DNA of 64,000 bases from Oscarella lobularis (taxonomy: Eukaryota > Porifera > Homoscleromorpha > Homosclerophorida > Oscarellidae). The notes beneath the pieces were generated by a model. The model worked only from the letters and a program-made list of their open reading frames with translations, was not told where the DNA came from and searched no databases. The translations under genes and the position numbers were made by a program. Where the stretch lies: the NCBI RefSeq assembly GCF_947507565.1, contig NC_089178.1:434001-498000 (forward strand), read 5' to 3'. Numbering within the stretch: the stretch's first letter is position 1; each line of letters starts with the position of its first letter. Shown here in pieces: positions 10,924 through 22,260 of this stretch.

Positions 10924-12252
10924 TTACGCTATTATCTTCCTCGATTTCTTTCCGACTTTGCCCCCGAGGGGCGGAATAGCATTCCACTTGGTGGCGCCGA
11001 ATTTTCGTGCAGCTCTATTGAACCACCTGACAACGGATAGCTCCACGTTTCCATCCCACGATTCGATGATCGTTCGCTTATTCAATAGCAATCGACCGTT
11101 CTTTGCGTCCTCGTAGCCGGCAATGAGATAGTGACCACCGCTCTTCAGCTTCGGACAGACGCACTTGGTCCTCGACGCGCCCGATTTCGTCCACAGTGAC
11201 AACGTCTTTTGAATCGAACCAGTCAAATCAACTTTCGACTGGTTGTAGATTTGAAGGAGACGGAATTGGTAGCTCCACAGACCGGGTGACTCGATTGACG
11301 CTCTTTTCTCGACGTCACCTCTGATTACTATATCAAAAGGTTAATTGACTGTCTCCATCTCTCTCTATATATATTTATATATCCCTCACCATAGTCATAC
11401 TTTCCATTGACGAATTTTTTATATGTTCCTCGAGTCGTCCTGGGACACTTGGAACACTTTCGTTTATTCACGACAGCAGGGGCGTCGGTTTTCTTTTCTG
11501 GCTTAGGAAGCGACGAGGTGGCGGAAACGATTTCTAAAGAAACACGCCCCCCCCTGGTTAAGACTTCCCCGCCACGCAAAATAAACGGAGCGTGGGTTAG
11601 GAAGCGCCACCCTCGCCATTTTTCCCTCTAATCTCTATGTCCTCTACTTACGCGGCTTCGTCGTAGTGACGTCTTTCGTCGCTTTCGTCGTCGTCGCCGC
11701 CGGCGCGATCGTCGTGGGTGCCGTCGTCGTCGGCGCGATCGTCGGTTCGTTCGTCGTCGGAGGGGGCGGCGGCGCGTTTAGGGGGCTCTCTGGCATACAC
11801 AGCGCGTTCTTGTCCTTTTCGCTTGGGAAACGATTGCATCGGAGCTTGCCGCCGTAGCTATCGTCCCAGCGAACTACGCGCGCTATGTCGCGTTGGCAGC
11901 CTGCGCGCACGCGATTACAGAGTTCGCGACATGGTGGGATGCCCTCCGCATTCCCGTCCATTTCGGCGCAGAACGGTACGTGAAGGGTACAAAGGAAGAA
12001 TTCGAGTTCGGGCGAACAGTTTGCTCTCTGGAGTCGATCGAAAGTATTGAAGCCGGCGAGCGCTTCGGTTTGGGTACGATGACCGAGGTCGTTGGGAACG
12101 AGCGCACTGTCGTAGCCGTATGCGCTACATTTGGCGAAGCTGGGCAAGAGCGGCTCGCAGCTCGGCCCGTCGGAAAAGAAAAGCGCTGCGTTCGAGTCGA
12201 GGAAGAGGAGGAGGAGGAAGGGGAGGGCGGCGGCGAGGGGAGATCGTGGCAT
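10924..12252 (-). CDS. Secreted Frizzled-related protein (CRD plus netrin-like domain)
   Basis: Three exons: 12252 to about 11653, about 11541-11391, and about 11330-10924. A signal peptide (AAALPFLLLLFLDSNA) precedes a Frizzled cysteine-rich domain with all ten cysteines in order, including FFLCTLHVPFC and PPCRELCNRVRAGC. A Pro/Thr-rich linker (TTTAPTTIAPAATTTK) follows. The C-terminal half is a netrin-like (NTR) domain: CSKCPRTTRGTYKKFVNGKY, WSYQFRLLQIYNQSK, TKCVCPKLKSGGHYLIAGYE, ending in a basic tail (KKSRKIIA). CRD plus NTR is diagnostic of SFRP family proteins, which bind Wnt or Frizzled outside the cell and mostly antagonise Wnt signalling. No transmembrane segment is present, so it is not a Frizzled receptor. 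The subtype cannot be assigned. Confidence 0.92.
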
Positions 12253-12898
12253 CGTCGAGTGGCGGCGCGTGCGAGACTGCGGCTTGGTGTCACTGCTCCG
12301 CGTACGTCGCGTGTGGCGTCGGGGAGCGTGATTGGACGAGCCGTGGAAGACACGTGACGGAAGTGGTACCGCTGGCGGTCATTTCTCTTTTGTAAAATAG
12401 GGATCGTGCATTCGAGCAAGAAGGATTGAACATTCTTACTTTAGCGGCGTGTCGGCCGCCTGACTTTGTTTCATGCAGATTGATCTTCTTCATGCAAGTC
12501 AACACACTCACTGACGCTGTTCCTCGTCGGAGAGACCACAGGAAATCAAATGAACGAAACTAATTGACAGTAATTATCATTAATCTAACTGCATTAGGAA
12601 AGAAAACCTGAGTCAGAAGACTCCAAAATAGTATTATATTATATCCATTCGTCCCAAAATGAACTCGTTCCACGTGAAAGCAGACGAGAAACAGACCAGG
12701 CAGTCAGCTTCTGTAAACTGATCCAAAGTAAACGACTTTGCAGTGGCTTCAATACCTTTGTAAACATATCTGACTCCTAGGCTACCAGCGTAAACGCAAC
12801 TTAATAAATAGCAGAGACGTTGTCGAGGGGGAGAGGGGAGGGGGAAGAGGGAAGAGGGGACTGCATACATGCATACACGTCCGTTCTTTCGCTTTCAT
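12253..12898. other. Intergenic: SFRP promoter and 3' flank of the coiled-coil gene
   Basis: No convincing gene. Frames around 12290-12870 lack family signal. A purine-rich run (GAGGGGGAGAGGGGAGG type) lies at about 12820-12860 next to the 3' end of the coiled-coil gene. No obvious TATA box precedes the SFRP start. Confidence 0.45.
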
Positions 12899-13474
12899 CT
12901 ACTTGTCACTCCCATCGTCGTCAAACCGATAGACTGGATCCGTGTCGTACCAATCCGCGGAGAGAGTCTTCCTCTTCGGTCTCAGTTTTGACTGAGCAGA
13001 AGTGGTAGGCTTTTGTTTGAATAAGAGGGACAAGTGACTCATGATGCGCAATCGAAAACATCGCTAGTGCTATACCGGATTGGTGCCAAAAAAGGAGGCA
13101 TCGGACTCCGCAAATAGCCGGTTGAAGACGTCCGTCTCGTCTGTGCAAACCTAGGAGACAATTAATACCGATGACGAACAAATGCAGGCTAATGCGAATG
13201 CAACTAATCATCCTGTACTTTCTTTGTCTGACGTAATGGACTCAATGGCATGTCGTGCTGCAGGCGGCCTCTTTTAGACGATCGCTCAGACTTCCTCTTC
13301 TCCGCCTTGACGGGTTTCAATAAAGAACAGAACGTTCCCGACACCGAATCTATTACCTCCTTGAATACCACAGCTTTGCGTGGTAAAGACGACGATCGCG
13401 CGCCACGAGGAGCACTATCCTGCCCAGCCGGCTTCAGTATACCCCGACGGGCTCTTGACGCTTCAGGAGGTGGT

Positions 13475-13505
<31 letters not shown>

Positions 13506-16500
13506 GCGGCGGAGACGGACACGATGGGCCCTGCAACGGCGACGCCTGCGCGACATTCGCCCTGCGCGGCGTCGAAACCTCCGTCACCGCGTGACGAGAA
13601 GAGCGCGACGTCGAAACCCCCGTCACCGCGCGACGAGGAGCGCGCGACGCTTTCAACGTCGACGGTACGACGCCGGCGGGCGGGGTTGCGGGAACCTCAA
13701 CGCAAAACAAACTAAATGGAGCCGACTGGAAGATCGGTTTGATACCAGCTGCTTAAGTCGTTTGACTTCGCATTCCTAGGAAATAGAGGAAGCGCTTCGA
13801 ATTCCTTTCTTATCGCATTCTGGCTTTTCTACCTTGTCGTGAAGTTCTTCAGCCATCGTCTTCTTTGCGAGCAATTCGTTGTTGAGCTCTTTCCGGACTA
13901 GGTTCTGCAGGGAGGCAAGAGGTAAAGCTGACCGTGTCCCTGTTCCACTGAGCTACCAATTCCGTTTTCAATCTTTTCACTTCTTCTTCCAAATCCTGCC
14001 TCTTTTTCGAATCGAATAATTCCTTCGCTTGACTCTACGTTGAAAGTTCATGTATGTTTATAAGCATGCCCAATAGCCAACGTCGAACCTTCTCCAGTTC
14101 CTTCTTGATGCCTCGGAGAGCCTTCAATTCTGACTCGCTTTGAGCCAAGCGACTCTGAACCAAACCCAAATAAGCACACGTGTAAAGTAAAAAATTCCAC
14201 CAACTTGGTATTGTTCAATGTCGGCTTCCAGTTTCTTTTGCTTGCTTTCCTGATCTGCTACCTGCTCTTTGCGCCTGCAATCAAGTGCAGATATCTAAAA
14301 CGCGTATAGCTAATCAACTCAGGCCATCCTATTGACTAACCTTTTCGTCTTTTTCAGCAATCAGTGCCTTCAATTTCCTGTTTTCAGCGTCTCCTTTCTG
14401 CAACTGCATCCAAAACTAATGTCATTTTCAAAGCTCTTTTTTTCTGCATCACACCTTTTCCTCAGAGGCTTTCTCTTGCTTCATATTTGCTGCTTTGAGA
14501 GAATTGACCTGACATAGAGCTTCGAATCAACGACAAGGATGTTGACAACAGCTCTTACTTCGCCCCGTAACGTCGCTGTAGTAGACTGCAATTCCTTTTT
14601 CTCATCCTCGAGAATACGTATCTATCGCCGCGAAAAAATTGACTTCTAGAGGCACGTAAGTCGCTATTCTCACGTCTTCGTTTAGAGAGCTCTTCTCTTC
14701 GGCAAGCTTCTCCTCTCTTTGCTTGAAAGATTGCATCTATAAACAGATGAAATGATATGATTGTTTTCTTTACAGTAACGCTTACCTCATCTTGCAACAA
14801 ATTCTTTTCTTGTGAAATATTTTCTAGAGCCGACGTCTTGTGTTCAAGTTCCTTTTCCAAAGCAGACATTCTCTTCTCGGCTGACTTTAATTCTTGCTTC
14901 ATTTTTCGTTCCTTCAGACGAAATCAATCAGTCTCTCTGATCAGTGAAAAAAGGGTCAGAGCAGACTATACGCGCGCTCTCTCTTCAGCTTTGTTTGCTT
15001 TCGTCTTGCTATCAAAATCCTTCAAACGCTTAGACTGCTCGGCGACTTTCTGCCTATAATGCACAAATGAGAAAAAGACCGCACCGTAACCACCCCATAC
15101 TCGAGTTCTTCCTTCTTTACGAGAGCATTCTAAAAGAGAACGTTTTTTTTCACAAGCAGATAGAGAACGACGTCGGACACCTCTGCTTTCTTCTTCTCAG
15201 CCTCAACTTGCCGCTCAAGTTCTGCCAGTTCTTTCTCGTGTGCTTCACTCGACTCTTGCAGACGTCTCTCTCTTTCTGCCTTACACTCGTCAAGTGCAGT
15301 CTTCCACTGAAGCTCATTCATCTTAATAAAAGATAAAAGCAATTGAAAAAGCAGTCTCGTATTCAGATTTCCTACTTTTATGTCGTCTTGCATTTTTTCC
15401 TTACTCTGCTGCATGGCTTCTACGCCTTTGCGATGATCCGCCTAAAAGTGACTGACTAATTGCTTGGTATTGATAGTGGACCATAAACCTTCGCTTTATC
15501 CAACGCCTCTTCTTTGTTCTTGCATTTCTTTTTCAGCACGTCGAAATCCGTCAGAGCATCTTCCTTCTGTCTTCTGGTTTCATCGACTTCTGATTTTAAT
15601 TCTTGAATTTGGATCTAGAAAAATGTGCCAATTCGTCGTAACTATCTTTTTTTCGCCAATACCGTTTTTGATTTGATCTCTTCATTGCACGTGGAAAGCT
15701 TTGCCGTCATTTCTTCGTTTTGCTCTCGGTACTTTTCCCACTGTTCCTTCAGTTCTTCAAAATCGACCTAATTTCACATTTCTTTTGAAAGCAAAGCTTT
15801 GCAATCAGCGTCAACGTCACTTGTAGATTGTCCTTTTGAGTCTCCAATTCAGCTTTGACTTTCTCAAGTTCACTCAATCGATTGGCAGAAATAGCCAGTT
15901 TATTGGCTGTGCAGTCAAGCTGACTCTCCAAATTAGCCTGACAAACGAGAGAGGATTCAAAAAAAATCACAGAAGAACAAGCACGAACTTTGCACGTCTG
16001 AAATTCCTCGCTCTTCTCCTCCTGAGTTCGAAGTAGACTCTCTAAGACCACATACAGACGTGCAAAAAAGACACAGACAAAAAGCGATTATTTTTTCACG
16101 TACCTTTCTCCGCTGCCGTCTCGTTTAATTGATTTTGGAGTAAAGCGCGAGCCTGTTCCAAAGACGCCGCCCTACACAAAGGAATTAGAGACTCTCTTTA
16201 GCCTCTCGTCCAAAACGTACTCTTCTCGAGTTTGCCTCATGTTTTTCTCAGCGCTTTTGACGACCTGCTGCATCTTCTCTTTCTCGCCTCGATTCTTCAT
16301 CTCCTTCTCGATGTATTCAGCCTCCTGCGCTGCTTTCTCGGACGCCACCGTTTCTAGTTCCGTTTGGAGTAAACTGATTTGTTCTGATAAACGAGCACCA
16401 CTCTTCTACAGGGCAGCAACTCATCAACGTACTCGAAGAATAGATAGACCTTACTCTATAGCATTCAACCTCCTTTGATCTTTCCGCTTTGCTACTCTCG

Positions 16501-16958
16501 AACTCCTTACGAGTCGCCGTGAGCAATGCGTCCAACGTTTCTATAAGTTAGCAAAATGAAATGCAGCTAAGGGAGACACTGTTGGACTTTGCCTTTAGAC
16601 GTCTTCAGCGATTCCACGTCTAATTCGTACTGTGCACACTTGTCGACGAGACGTCGATTGTCGGCCTCCCGTTCAAGTGCCTAAGAAATAGAACTTCAAT
16701 TTTGAATTCCATAGTCTAGCCGTATGCCTCACTTCGTTTTTCATCGCTTCAATAGCCAAATTCAATTCGTCTTCTTTTTTCGAGCAACGCGACATGTCAC
16801 GGTCATCTTCAAAAGCGTTTATCAAGCGCCGTCGCTTCTGGGACGCGAAAATTTCTCACAAGATGTTGCTAAGTCAAGCACTTTCTTAGCGTGGGCCTCC
16901 TCTAACTGCAACACTTTTTCAGTGAGATCCTACAAAAAACATATGCGTAGGCCCGGCG

Positions 16959-17013
<55 letters not shown>

Positions 17014-17946
17014 CGAGTCTACCTCATATTTTTTTGTGTAGCATTCCTGCTGAAGTCTCATCTCGTCTCGATCATTTTCGCCTAAAAAACTGCATAAGAC
17101 GACGAGAGCCATCTGATCCTATTCCTCACTTCTTCTAAGGGAGTCCATTATTCGGTCCGCTTGAGCGTTCAATGCCAGACACATTTCTCTACTTGCTTTG
17201 ATCCTAGCCAAGATATAGTATGAAGTCCTCTAATATTTCTGACGTTATTCTTTCTATTGACTTGCGCTTCATTTCTTCCTGATTGATTTTCTCGTTTGCC
17301 AACGCCGACGTTAGGTACTCGCATTTGAACTTTCAAACGAAATTAGAAGAGATCAATTAGAACCCATAAGAAAATGTACAGTACTTGGAGATCGCCTATG
17401 CTTTTCTTCTGGCTGTCACTTCTTTGCGAGTAGTCTTGAAGTGCACGTTCCTAGGACTCTACGATAAGTGAAAAGCTTTTCTCTTTGGCACAGGCTCGCC
17501 TTTTCTTTGAGAGCAAATTTCACCGACGCCGTCTCTTGTTCGAATCGACCCAAATCCTGATACAGCGACAAGTGTATGTCGTTCACTCGCTTCACTTGGG
17601 CGTCAGAGTAATCAAAATCTGAGAAGATGGCGTAGGATAGTAATTAATTAATTAATTAATTAATTAATTAAAGTGATTTTCGCGTCTCGAGGGCTCAATA
17701 ATGGTCTCCCTTCGCAACGCTCTTACATTGACTCGATTCATTCATGATCGCCTGTCCGCGCTGCTGGGCGACGATTTGCGACTGCTGGGACGACAAACAC
17801 GTGCGAATCGCGTGAGAGTCCGCCAACGACGACGACGACAACGACGTCGTGGCGGGAACGACGGCCATCGTCGATTCTTCTTCGTTCATAGCGAAGAGAG
17901 CTGTCGTCTGGGTGCCGTCGAAATCCGGAGTCGGGTTCGCTTGCAT
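12899..17946 (-). CDS. Long coiled-coil protein, probable SYCP1 (synaptonemal complex) orthologue
   Basis: About 25 short exons. Exon 1 starts at 17946 (MQANPTPDFDGTQTTALFAM) and splices at 17720 (T|GTAAGA) to an exon reading YFDYSDAQVKRVNDIHLSLY. The central part is heptad coiled coil throughout (for example LQLEEAHAKKVLDLATSCE). The early rod resembles human SYCP1 in spacing and residues (QKKSIGDLQFKCEYLTSAL, then SREMCLALNAQADRIMDSL). The C-terminal part has a 16-residue polyproline run, a basic stretch and a terminal acidic motif (DWYDTDPVYRFDDDGSDK). SYCP1 forms the transverse filaments joining paired meiotic chromosomes. The coiled coil is seen directly; the SYCP1 name rests on a remembered alignment and could be wrong, since coiled coils attract false matches. 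Confidence 0.6.
16959..17013. repeat. (TATC)n microsatellite in an intron
   Basis: About 13 tandem copies of a TATC tetranucleotide, within an intron of the coiled-coil gene. Such tracts are usually length-polymorphic. Confidence 0.95.
17641..17671. repeat. (TTAA) tetranucleotide tract in intron 1
   Basis: Nearly eight copies of TAAT/TTAA in the first intron of the coiled-coil gene. The same motif recurs in introns at 54306-54350 and 62533-62571. Confidence 0.9.
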
Positions 17947-18287
17947 TGCCGGGCGATTATTCGAGAGACGGAGTCAATGGAGGCTTCGTCTGAGCTTAGA
18001 AAGGGTGCGTGGTGGTGACGACCGGCTTTTGGCGTGACGACACCGCGAATTTCAGTCATTGTCAGAGAGTTTTAGCGCGCGTTATTTGTACGTCAAACCC
18101 AAAAATGTGCACCTTTCTCTCTCCCTCCAAACACAAACGATAAACAGATAAATCAATTTCTAAAATTTTGTGTATGAAACAGTACATTTATTAGACCAGC
18201 CAGGCCAAGTGACTACGTGATGCTCAATCTTTACTCAATACAGGCTCTATGAAATAATACCAACTGACTTTAGAGCAAAAACCATTT
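17947..18287. other. Intergenic between coiled-coil gene and SENP
   Basis: Contains the upstream region of the coiled-coil gene and the 3' flank of the SENP gene. A second upstream ATG on the minus strand at 18059 opens a 57-codon frame (MTEIRGVVTPKAGRHHHAPF) that does not match the frame of the rod; it could be a short upstream frame. Nothing else is seen. Confidence 0.4.
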
Positions 18288-20150
18288 CTAATTAAGCAGT
18301 TTCTTAGTCACTATCTCGTAAACCATTTTCTTTCTGAAATACGGCATGTCCTGTTGGCTGAACGCAAACGAGCACCGTCGCGACAAAAACTCGGCATACT
18401 GACACGCAAATACGCCGCAATCGGACCCGTTCTGCTGCTCCGGCACATCGGCGGCACAACAAATCGTCCAATCGTCCAAACTAAACTCGACACCTTTCTT
18501 ATTGACGGACTCGCTGCACACGTAACCAGCCAACGCATTCAAACACGCCGAATTCTCGCCACGCAACGAATCGTAATAAACCAACGACTTCCGCGCAAAA
18601 TCGACGACGGCGAGACACCAATGCATCCCGAGATGAATCGGCACGAGCACCATATCCTTAGCGAATATATCGACGCGACGCGTCCAACGTTGAACGCCCT
18701 TATATCCAGCAGAGGAGAGCTTCTGATAGAAAAACGTCGACATGACGTGAACGCTCGGCAACGACTCGTCGACGCCCGAACGCGTCGCGAGAAGATTGAG
18801 GTAGAAGTTGATCACTTCGTCGTTGAGCCAACTGGCGCCGTTGAGCGTCTGCAAGTCGCGACGTTTGATCGAAATGCTGTAGGCGGTCGCAAACACTTCG
18901 TCGGGGTCGTCGTTCGAGTTCCACGCCGATTCGACGATTGACGCGTGGTCGGCGGGAAGCGGAGGAAGTTTTGGCGTTTTTTTCTTCTTCTTCAGTCGCG
19001 ATTCGATTTCGAGTTTGCTGATTTTGAGTGCGATTTCGCGATCCAAAGCGTTCTTCTCCTCGGCTATCGTTTCCTGTTGCTTGCGTATTTGCGTCGAACA
19101 AGCGTTCGTTGCACTGCGCGAACGCTCGACATCTTCCCGTTGCCTCTGCAGCCAACTTGGGTCGTATTTCTGGTGAATGAAACGCTTCGTCGGTTTCTCG
19201 GGTTTGCTCGCTTCTGACGAGGGCGGCGAAGGAGAATCCGGTATTTCGATGACTTCGATGGTATCAGAAAGACCGTTAGTTCTTCCTGAGTCGACACTGG
19301 GATTCCAGGTAGGACGACTCTCATTGCTGAGACTACTCCTTGCGGTGAAATGCCAGTTACTATGCGCCGACTCACTGGAACTCTTTGCCAAGTCTTTCTC
19401 TTCGATATCGTCGTCAATGACAACCCCTTGAGGTTTCACCACTCGCGAAATATGCTTGTAGTCGTGACGACTGCGCTGCTGTGGCGTTTCTGTTGGCACT
19501 GCTGTAGGAAATCCCGGTTTCGTTGGCACGCCCATTCCGGACATAATGCTTTCCCACATTTCTTTCTCCTTGTTCTTTTCCTCTCGTTTCGCGGCGACGG
19601 CACGATGGGAGCGACATGGTCGTTTGTATGACCACGATCGCGGGTCGAGAAATTTAGACAATCTGCTTATGTACGCTGCTTTTTCTTTGGGTCGTATCAA
19701 TGGTTCTGCTGTTGCTGTTGCTGCTGCTGTTTTGGGCAGAGATGTTTTGGGAGGGTAGCGTTTGTGGAGAGGTAACGTGCGCTGGGGAACGAACGATTTC
19801 GGAATGAGAGGCTTTCGAGCCGGTTCGTCGTCTCCCGTCAAGTCGATGACCTCTGGCTTCGGCCTTCCCGTTGCTCCGATTGCCATTTGGGTGGTCGGGG
19901 GAGCGTTTTCTAGCGAATCCGGTCGTTTTCTGTGGAATAGAGCCTTGACTTTGTCCATTCCCGTGACAAGAAAGTCGTAAATGTTTGTCGTAAAAGTTGT
20001 CTTCCTTCTTTTTGCGCCTTCGTCTCTCGCTACGGCCTCAGAGCCCCGTTTCATGGCTCTCCCTTCTGCGCATGCTCCCGAGTCTCCTCCTGTGGCACTA
20101 CTGTAGATGCTCTGCACGGTCAGATGCGGCCGCTGCAGGCCGCTGCACAC
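18288..20150 (-). CDS. SUMO-specific protease, SENP1/2-like (Ulp1, peptidase C48)
   Basis: 620 codons in one exon, near the length of vertebrate SENP1/SENP2. The first ~380 residues are low-complexity and basic (likely localisation and SUMO/partner-binding region). The C-terminal ~220 residues form the Ulp1 protease: GASWLNDEVINFYLNLL, FFYQKLSSAGYKGVQRWTR, the catalytic His in GMHWCLAVVDF with the Asp four residues later, the oxyanion Gln in EQQNGSDCGVF and the catalytic Cys in the same motif. It matures SUMO precursors and removes SUMO from targets, usually in the nucleus or at the nuclear envelope. Translation more likely begins at Met33 (MKRGSEAVARDEG), at 20054, because the preceding residues look like untranslated leader. 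It is divergent from the tektin-like gene. Confidence 0.92.
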   Translation of the reverse strand: MCSGLQRPHLTVQSIYSSATGGDSGACAEGRAMKRGSEAVARDEGAKRRKTTFTTNIYDFLVTGMDKVKALFHRKRPDSLENAPPTTQMAIGATGRPKPEVIDLTGDDEPARKPLIPKSFVPQRTLPLHKRYPPKTSLPKTAAATATAEPLIRPKEKAAYISRLSKFLDPRSWSYKRPCRSHRAVAAKREEKNKEKEMWESIMSGMGVPTKPGFPTAVPTETPQQRSRHDYKHISRVVKPQGVVIDDDIEEKDLAKSSSESAHSNWHFTARSSLSNESRPTWNPSVDSGRTNGLSDTIEVIEIPDSPSPPSSEASKPEKPTKRFIHQKYDPSWLQRQREDVERSRSATNACSTQIRKQQETIAEEKNALDREIALKISKLEIESRLKKKKKTPKLPPLPADHASIVESAWNSNDDPDEVFATAYSISIKRRDLQTLNGASWLNDEVINFYLNLLATRSGVDESLPSVHVMSTFFYQKLSSAGYKGVQRWTRRVDIFAKDMVLVPIHLGMHWCLAVVDFARKSLVYYDSLRGENSACLNALAGYVCSESVNKKGVEFSLDDWTICCAADVPEQQNGSDCGVFACQYAEFLSRRCSFAFSQQDMPYFRKKMVYEIVTKKLLN

Positions 20151-20449
20151 TACGTGGCATGGCTAAATCTTGTTTAGGGATCGAGGAGAGCATATTCAGC
20201 GGCTCCATAATATAATTAGCTGAAACCGCTTGATTGAGTATTGCATAAAAAATTAATGATTACTCGACTTGGCGCACATAGTGTAGTAAGGAGTTGCTTG
20301 CTTGGTAATGCAACAGAATAGGTTTTTATCTTCTCACGTGCTGCAGCACGTGGTCTCATACACGCCTCTCCGTTACCCCTAGTTACGATCTCTGTTGAGT
20401 CTCGACGCGCTTCACTTCCCGCTCTCTCCGTCTGCGATTAGAACATAGC

Positions 20450-21827
20450 ATGGCCGAGGAAAGCCGCATGAAGCCTATAGGACCCGAATCGTGGCAATGT
20501 GGCACGATCAAGCAAATCAAACTCTCCCAGGCCGTGCTCGCAAGAGCGGGCAAAGGCGTTTACGCGAGCAAATCAATGGACGTCCTGCCGTCACTCCGCG
20601 ACACAATGATACAGGGCAACAATCAACGAATACACGGCTACGTCAGAGAGGTGCGAGGCGTGGCGTCCAATCTGACGACCTGTCTCGGCAACGTGAACGA
20701 AGAAATTAAATCATTGACGCGATGCAAGGAGAGAATCGAAAAGGCGCTCGAGTACCGACGAAAAGACATTGCACTAAATAGCCAATCATCCAAAATACGA
20801 GGAAGAAGACCCCAAAGAGAAAAGGTAAGGAATTACAAGAGAAAAACGGCTTAGGTATACCATACCTCTTATTGATGTATAGGATTCTGATGGCGCTGAC
20901 GAGCTTCTGTCTGCCGAGCGCGTTCATCTGTTTGTGCTGAAGCACAAGCTTGAAGGCCAGCTCGACAGAGTGCAGGGCCACTTGCAGATGCTCGCCTCGC
21001 TGCGAAGTCAACTTCTGGCCGCGATTCAAGAACGATCACGCGTGCTTCAGCTGACGTGTCGGGCTCGCTCGTCGGTCGCTCTCTGCGGCGGCGAGCGGAC
21101 AGTCTCGCGACGCGATCCCGTGTCGATCGAGGCGGACCCGTTGGGAGCGTTCACGCCCGACTGTTCGATGTTGGTCAACGAAACCGCAACGGGATTGGAA
21201 ACGGGGAAAAAGGTGCGAGCCGAGGCGGCGTCGGTCGTGAGTCACACCGAGCGGCTGCAGAAAGCCTCGCACGATTCCGTCAACGAGGGGTTGACAAGGA
21301 AACTAGCCGAAACAATCACACTAAAGGTAAACGTAGAGGCATCTTAGTTCAACATTTATTGATTATTGTGTTACGTGGCCAGCAACATCTTCAGCTTGCC
21401 GTTGGCGACACGAGGGCTTCTATACAGAAAGCCAATCGTTGGCATGATGTTCAGCGTTTGGCTAGAGGATATACCATGGCAAGTTTCCATTCAATCTTTG
21501 ACGTCGATCAATTGATTGACGGGTTTTCGTTAGGGTCCTGTTTCTTATGCGGACATTAGCACTCGCGAACGACTGAATCGTCCGCTTGTTCGCCTCTACC
21601 AGAGTCATCCCGGAACGGATCTGCCGGAAGCGAGGCGGCTCGTGAGAGCCGACGGCGGACTCGATCGATCGATAGCCGAGACTCAACGCAACGTTGGCCT
21701 TTTGACATTAGCCAAGGCCGGACTCCAGGAGGACGTGCGCGACAAGAGAGCGGCAGCCGGAATCGACGGAAGAATCGTGAGACTGAGGAGAAGTAAGGCC
21801 GATCATCGGTGGGTCGGTGTCAATTGA
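20450..21827 (+). CDS. Tektin-like protein (TEKTL1/CCDC105-like)
   Basis: Four exons: 20450-20824, about 20882-21326, about 21393-21478, and 21534-21827. Helical throughout, with tektin-style charged heptads. The last exon reads GPVSYADISTRERLNRPLV followed by YQSHPGTDLPEARRLVR, which corresponds to the tektin signature region (RPNVE.C in classical tektins; RPLV in the CCDC105/TEKTL1 branch). Tektins line the lumen of ciliary doublet microtubules. The third intron (21479-21533) has a GC-AG boundary (ATG|GCAAGT). No classical RPNVELCRD nonapeptide is present, which favours the tektin-like branch. The neighbouring SENP gene is divergent, about 300-400 bases away. Confidence 0.7.
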
Positions 21828-22260
21828 AAATGATTCCGAACCTGAAGACGCATTTGACTTCTAGTCCTCGAGAACCTTTTTGTAGACATATAGTCAGTAG
21901 TAGAAGGGTGTAAAGCGGTGCTCTTAGAATTCAACCTTCGTCGATAATACGCAGAGCTACGTCGTCTCCGTCACCTTGCCTAACGCGTTCAAGTTGGGTG
22001 GTGGGGTTAGCTGCTTCCAGATAAGAGACCGAAAGACCATATTGTCCGGTTCCCGGGAAACTTTAAAGGCTTCTTCCTGCATCCTTCTTCCCTCTTACGC
22101 AAGACGAAAAAGCGAAATCGATACTAGATAGCCGGTGTACGTAGCGTGAAACTGAGTCGTTTCTTCTTACAGAAACACCTTGTGGCTATGCCACATCGAT
22201 TTTTCTTCAAAAACCGGTAGGGATCGTTTCGAAATTTGATTATGACTTTGACGAAACCGG
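21828..22260. other. Intergenic upstream of the 7TM cluster
   Basis: No gene seen. It holds the 3' flank of the tektin-like gene and the leader of the first clustered receptor. Confidence 0.5.

Noticed and set aside
11883-12419. Open frames on both strands overlapping the SFRP first exon
   Set aside because: They are alternative frames of the GC-rich CRD exon; the SFRP frame explains all cysteines.
13200-13710. Glycine-rich plus-strand protein opposite the polyproline exon
   Set aside because: The (GGN)n run is the complement of the polyproline codons; the minus-strand frame continues the coiled-coil gene.
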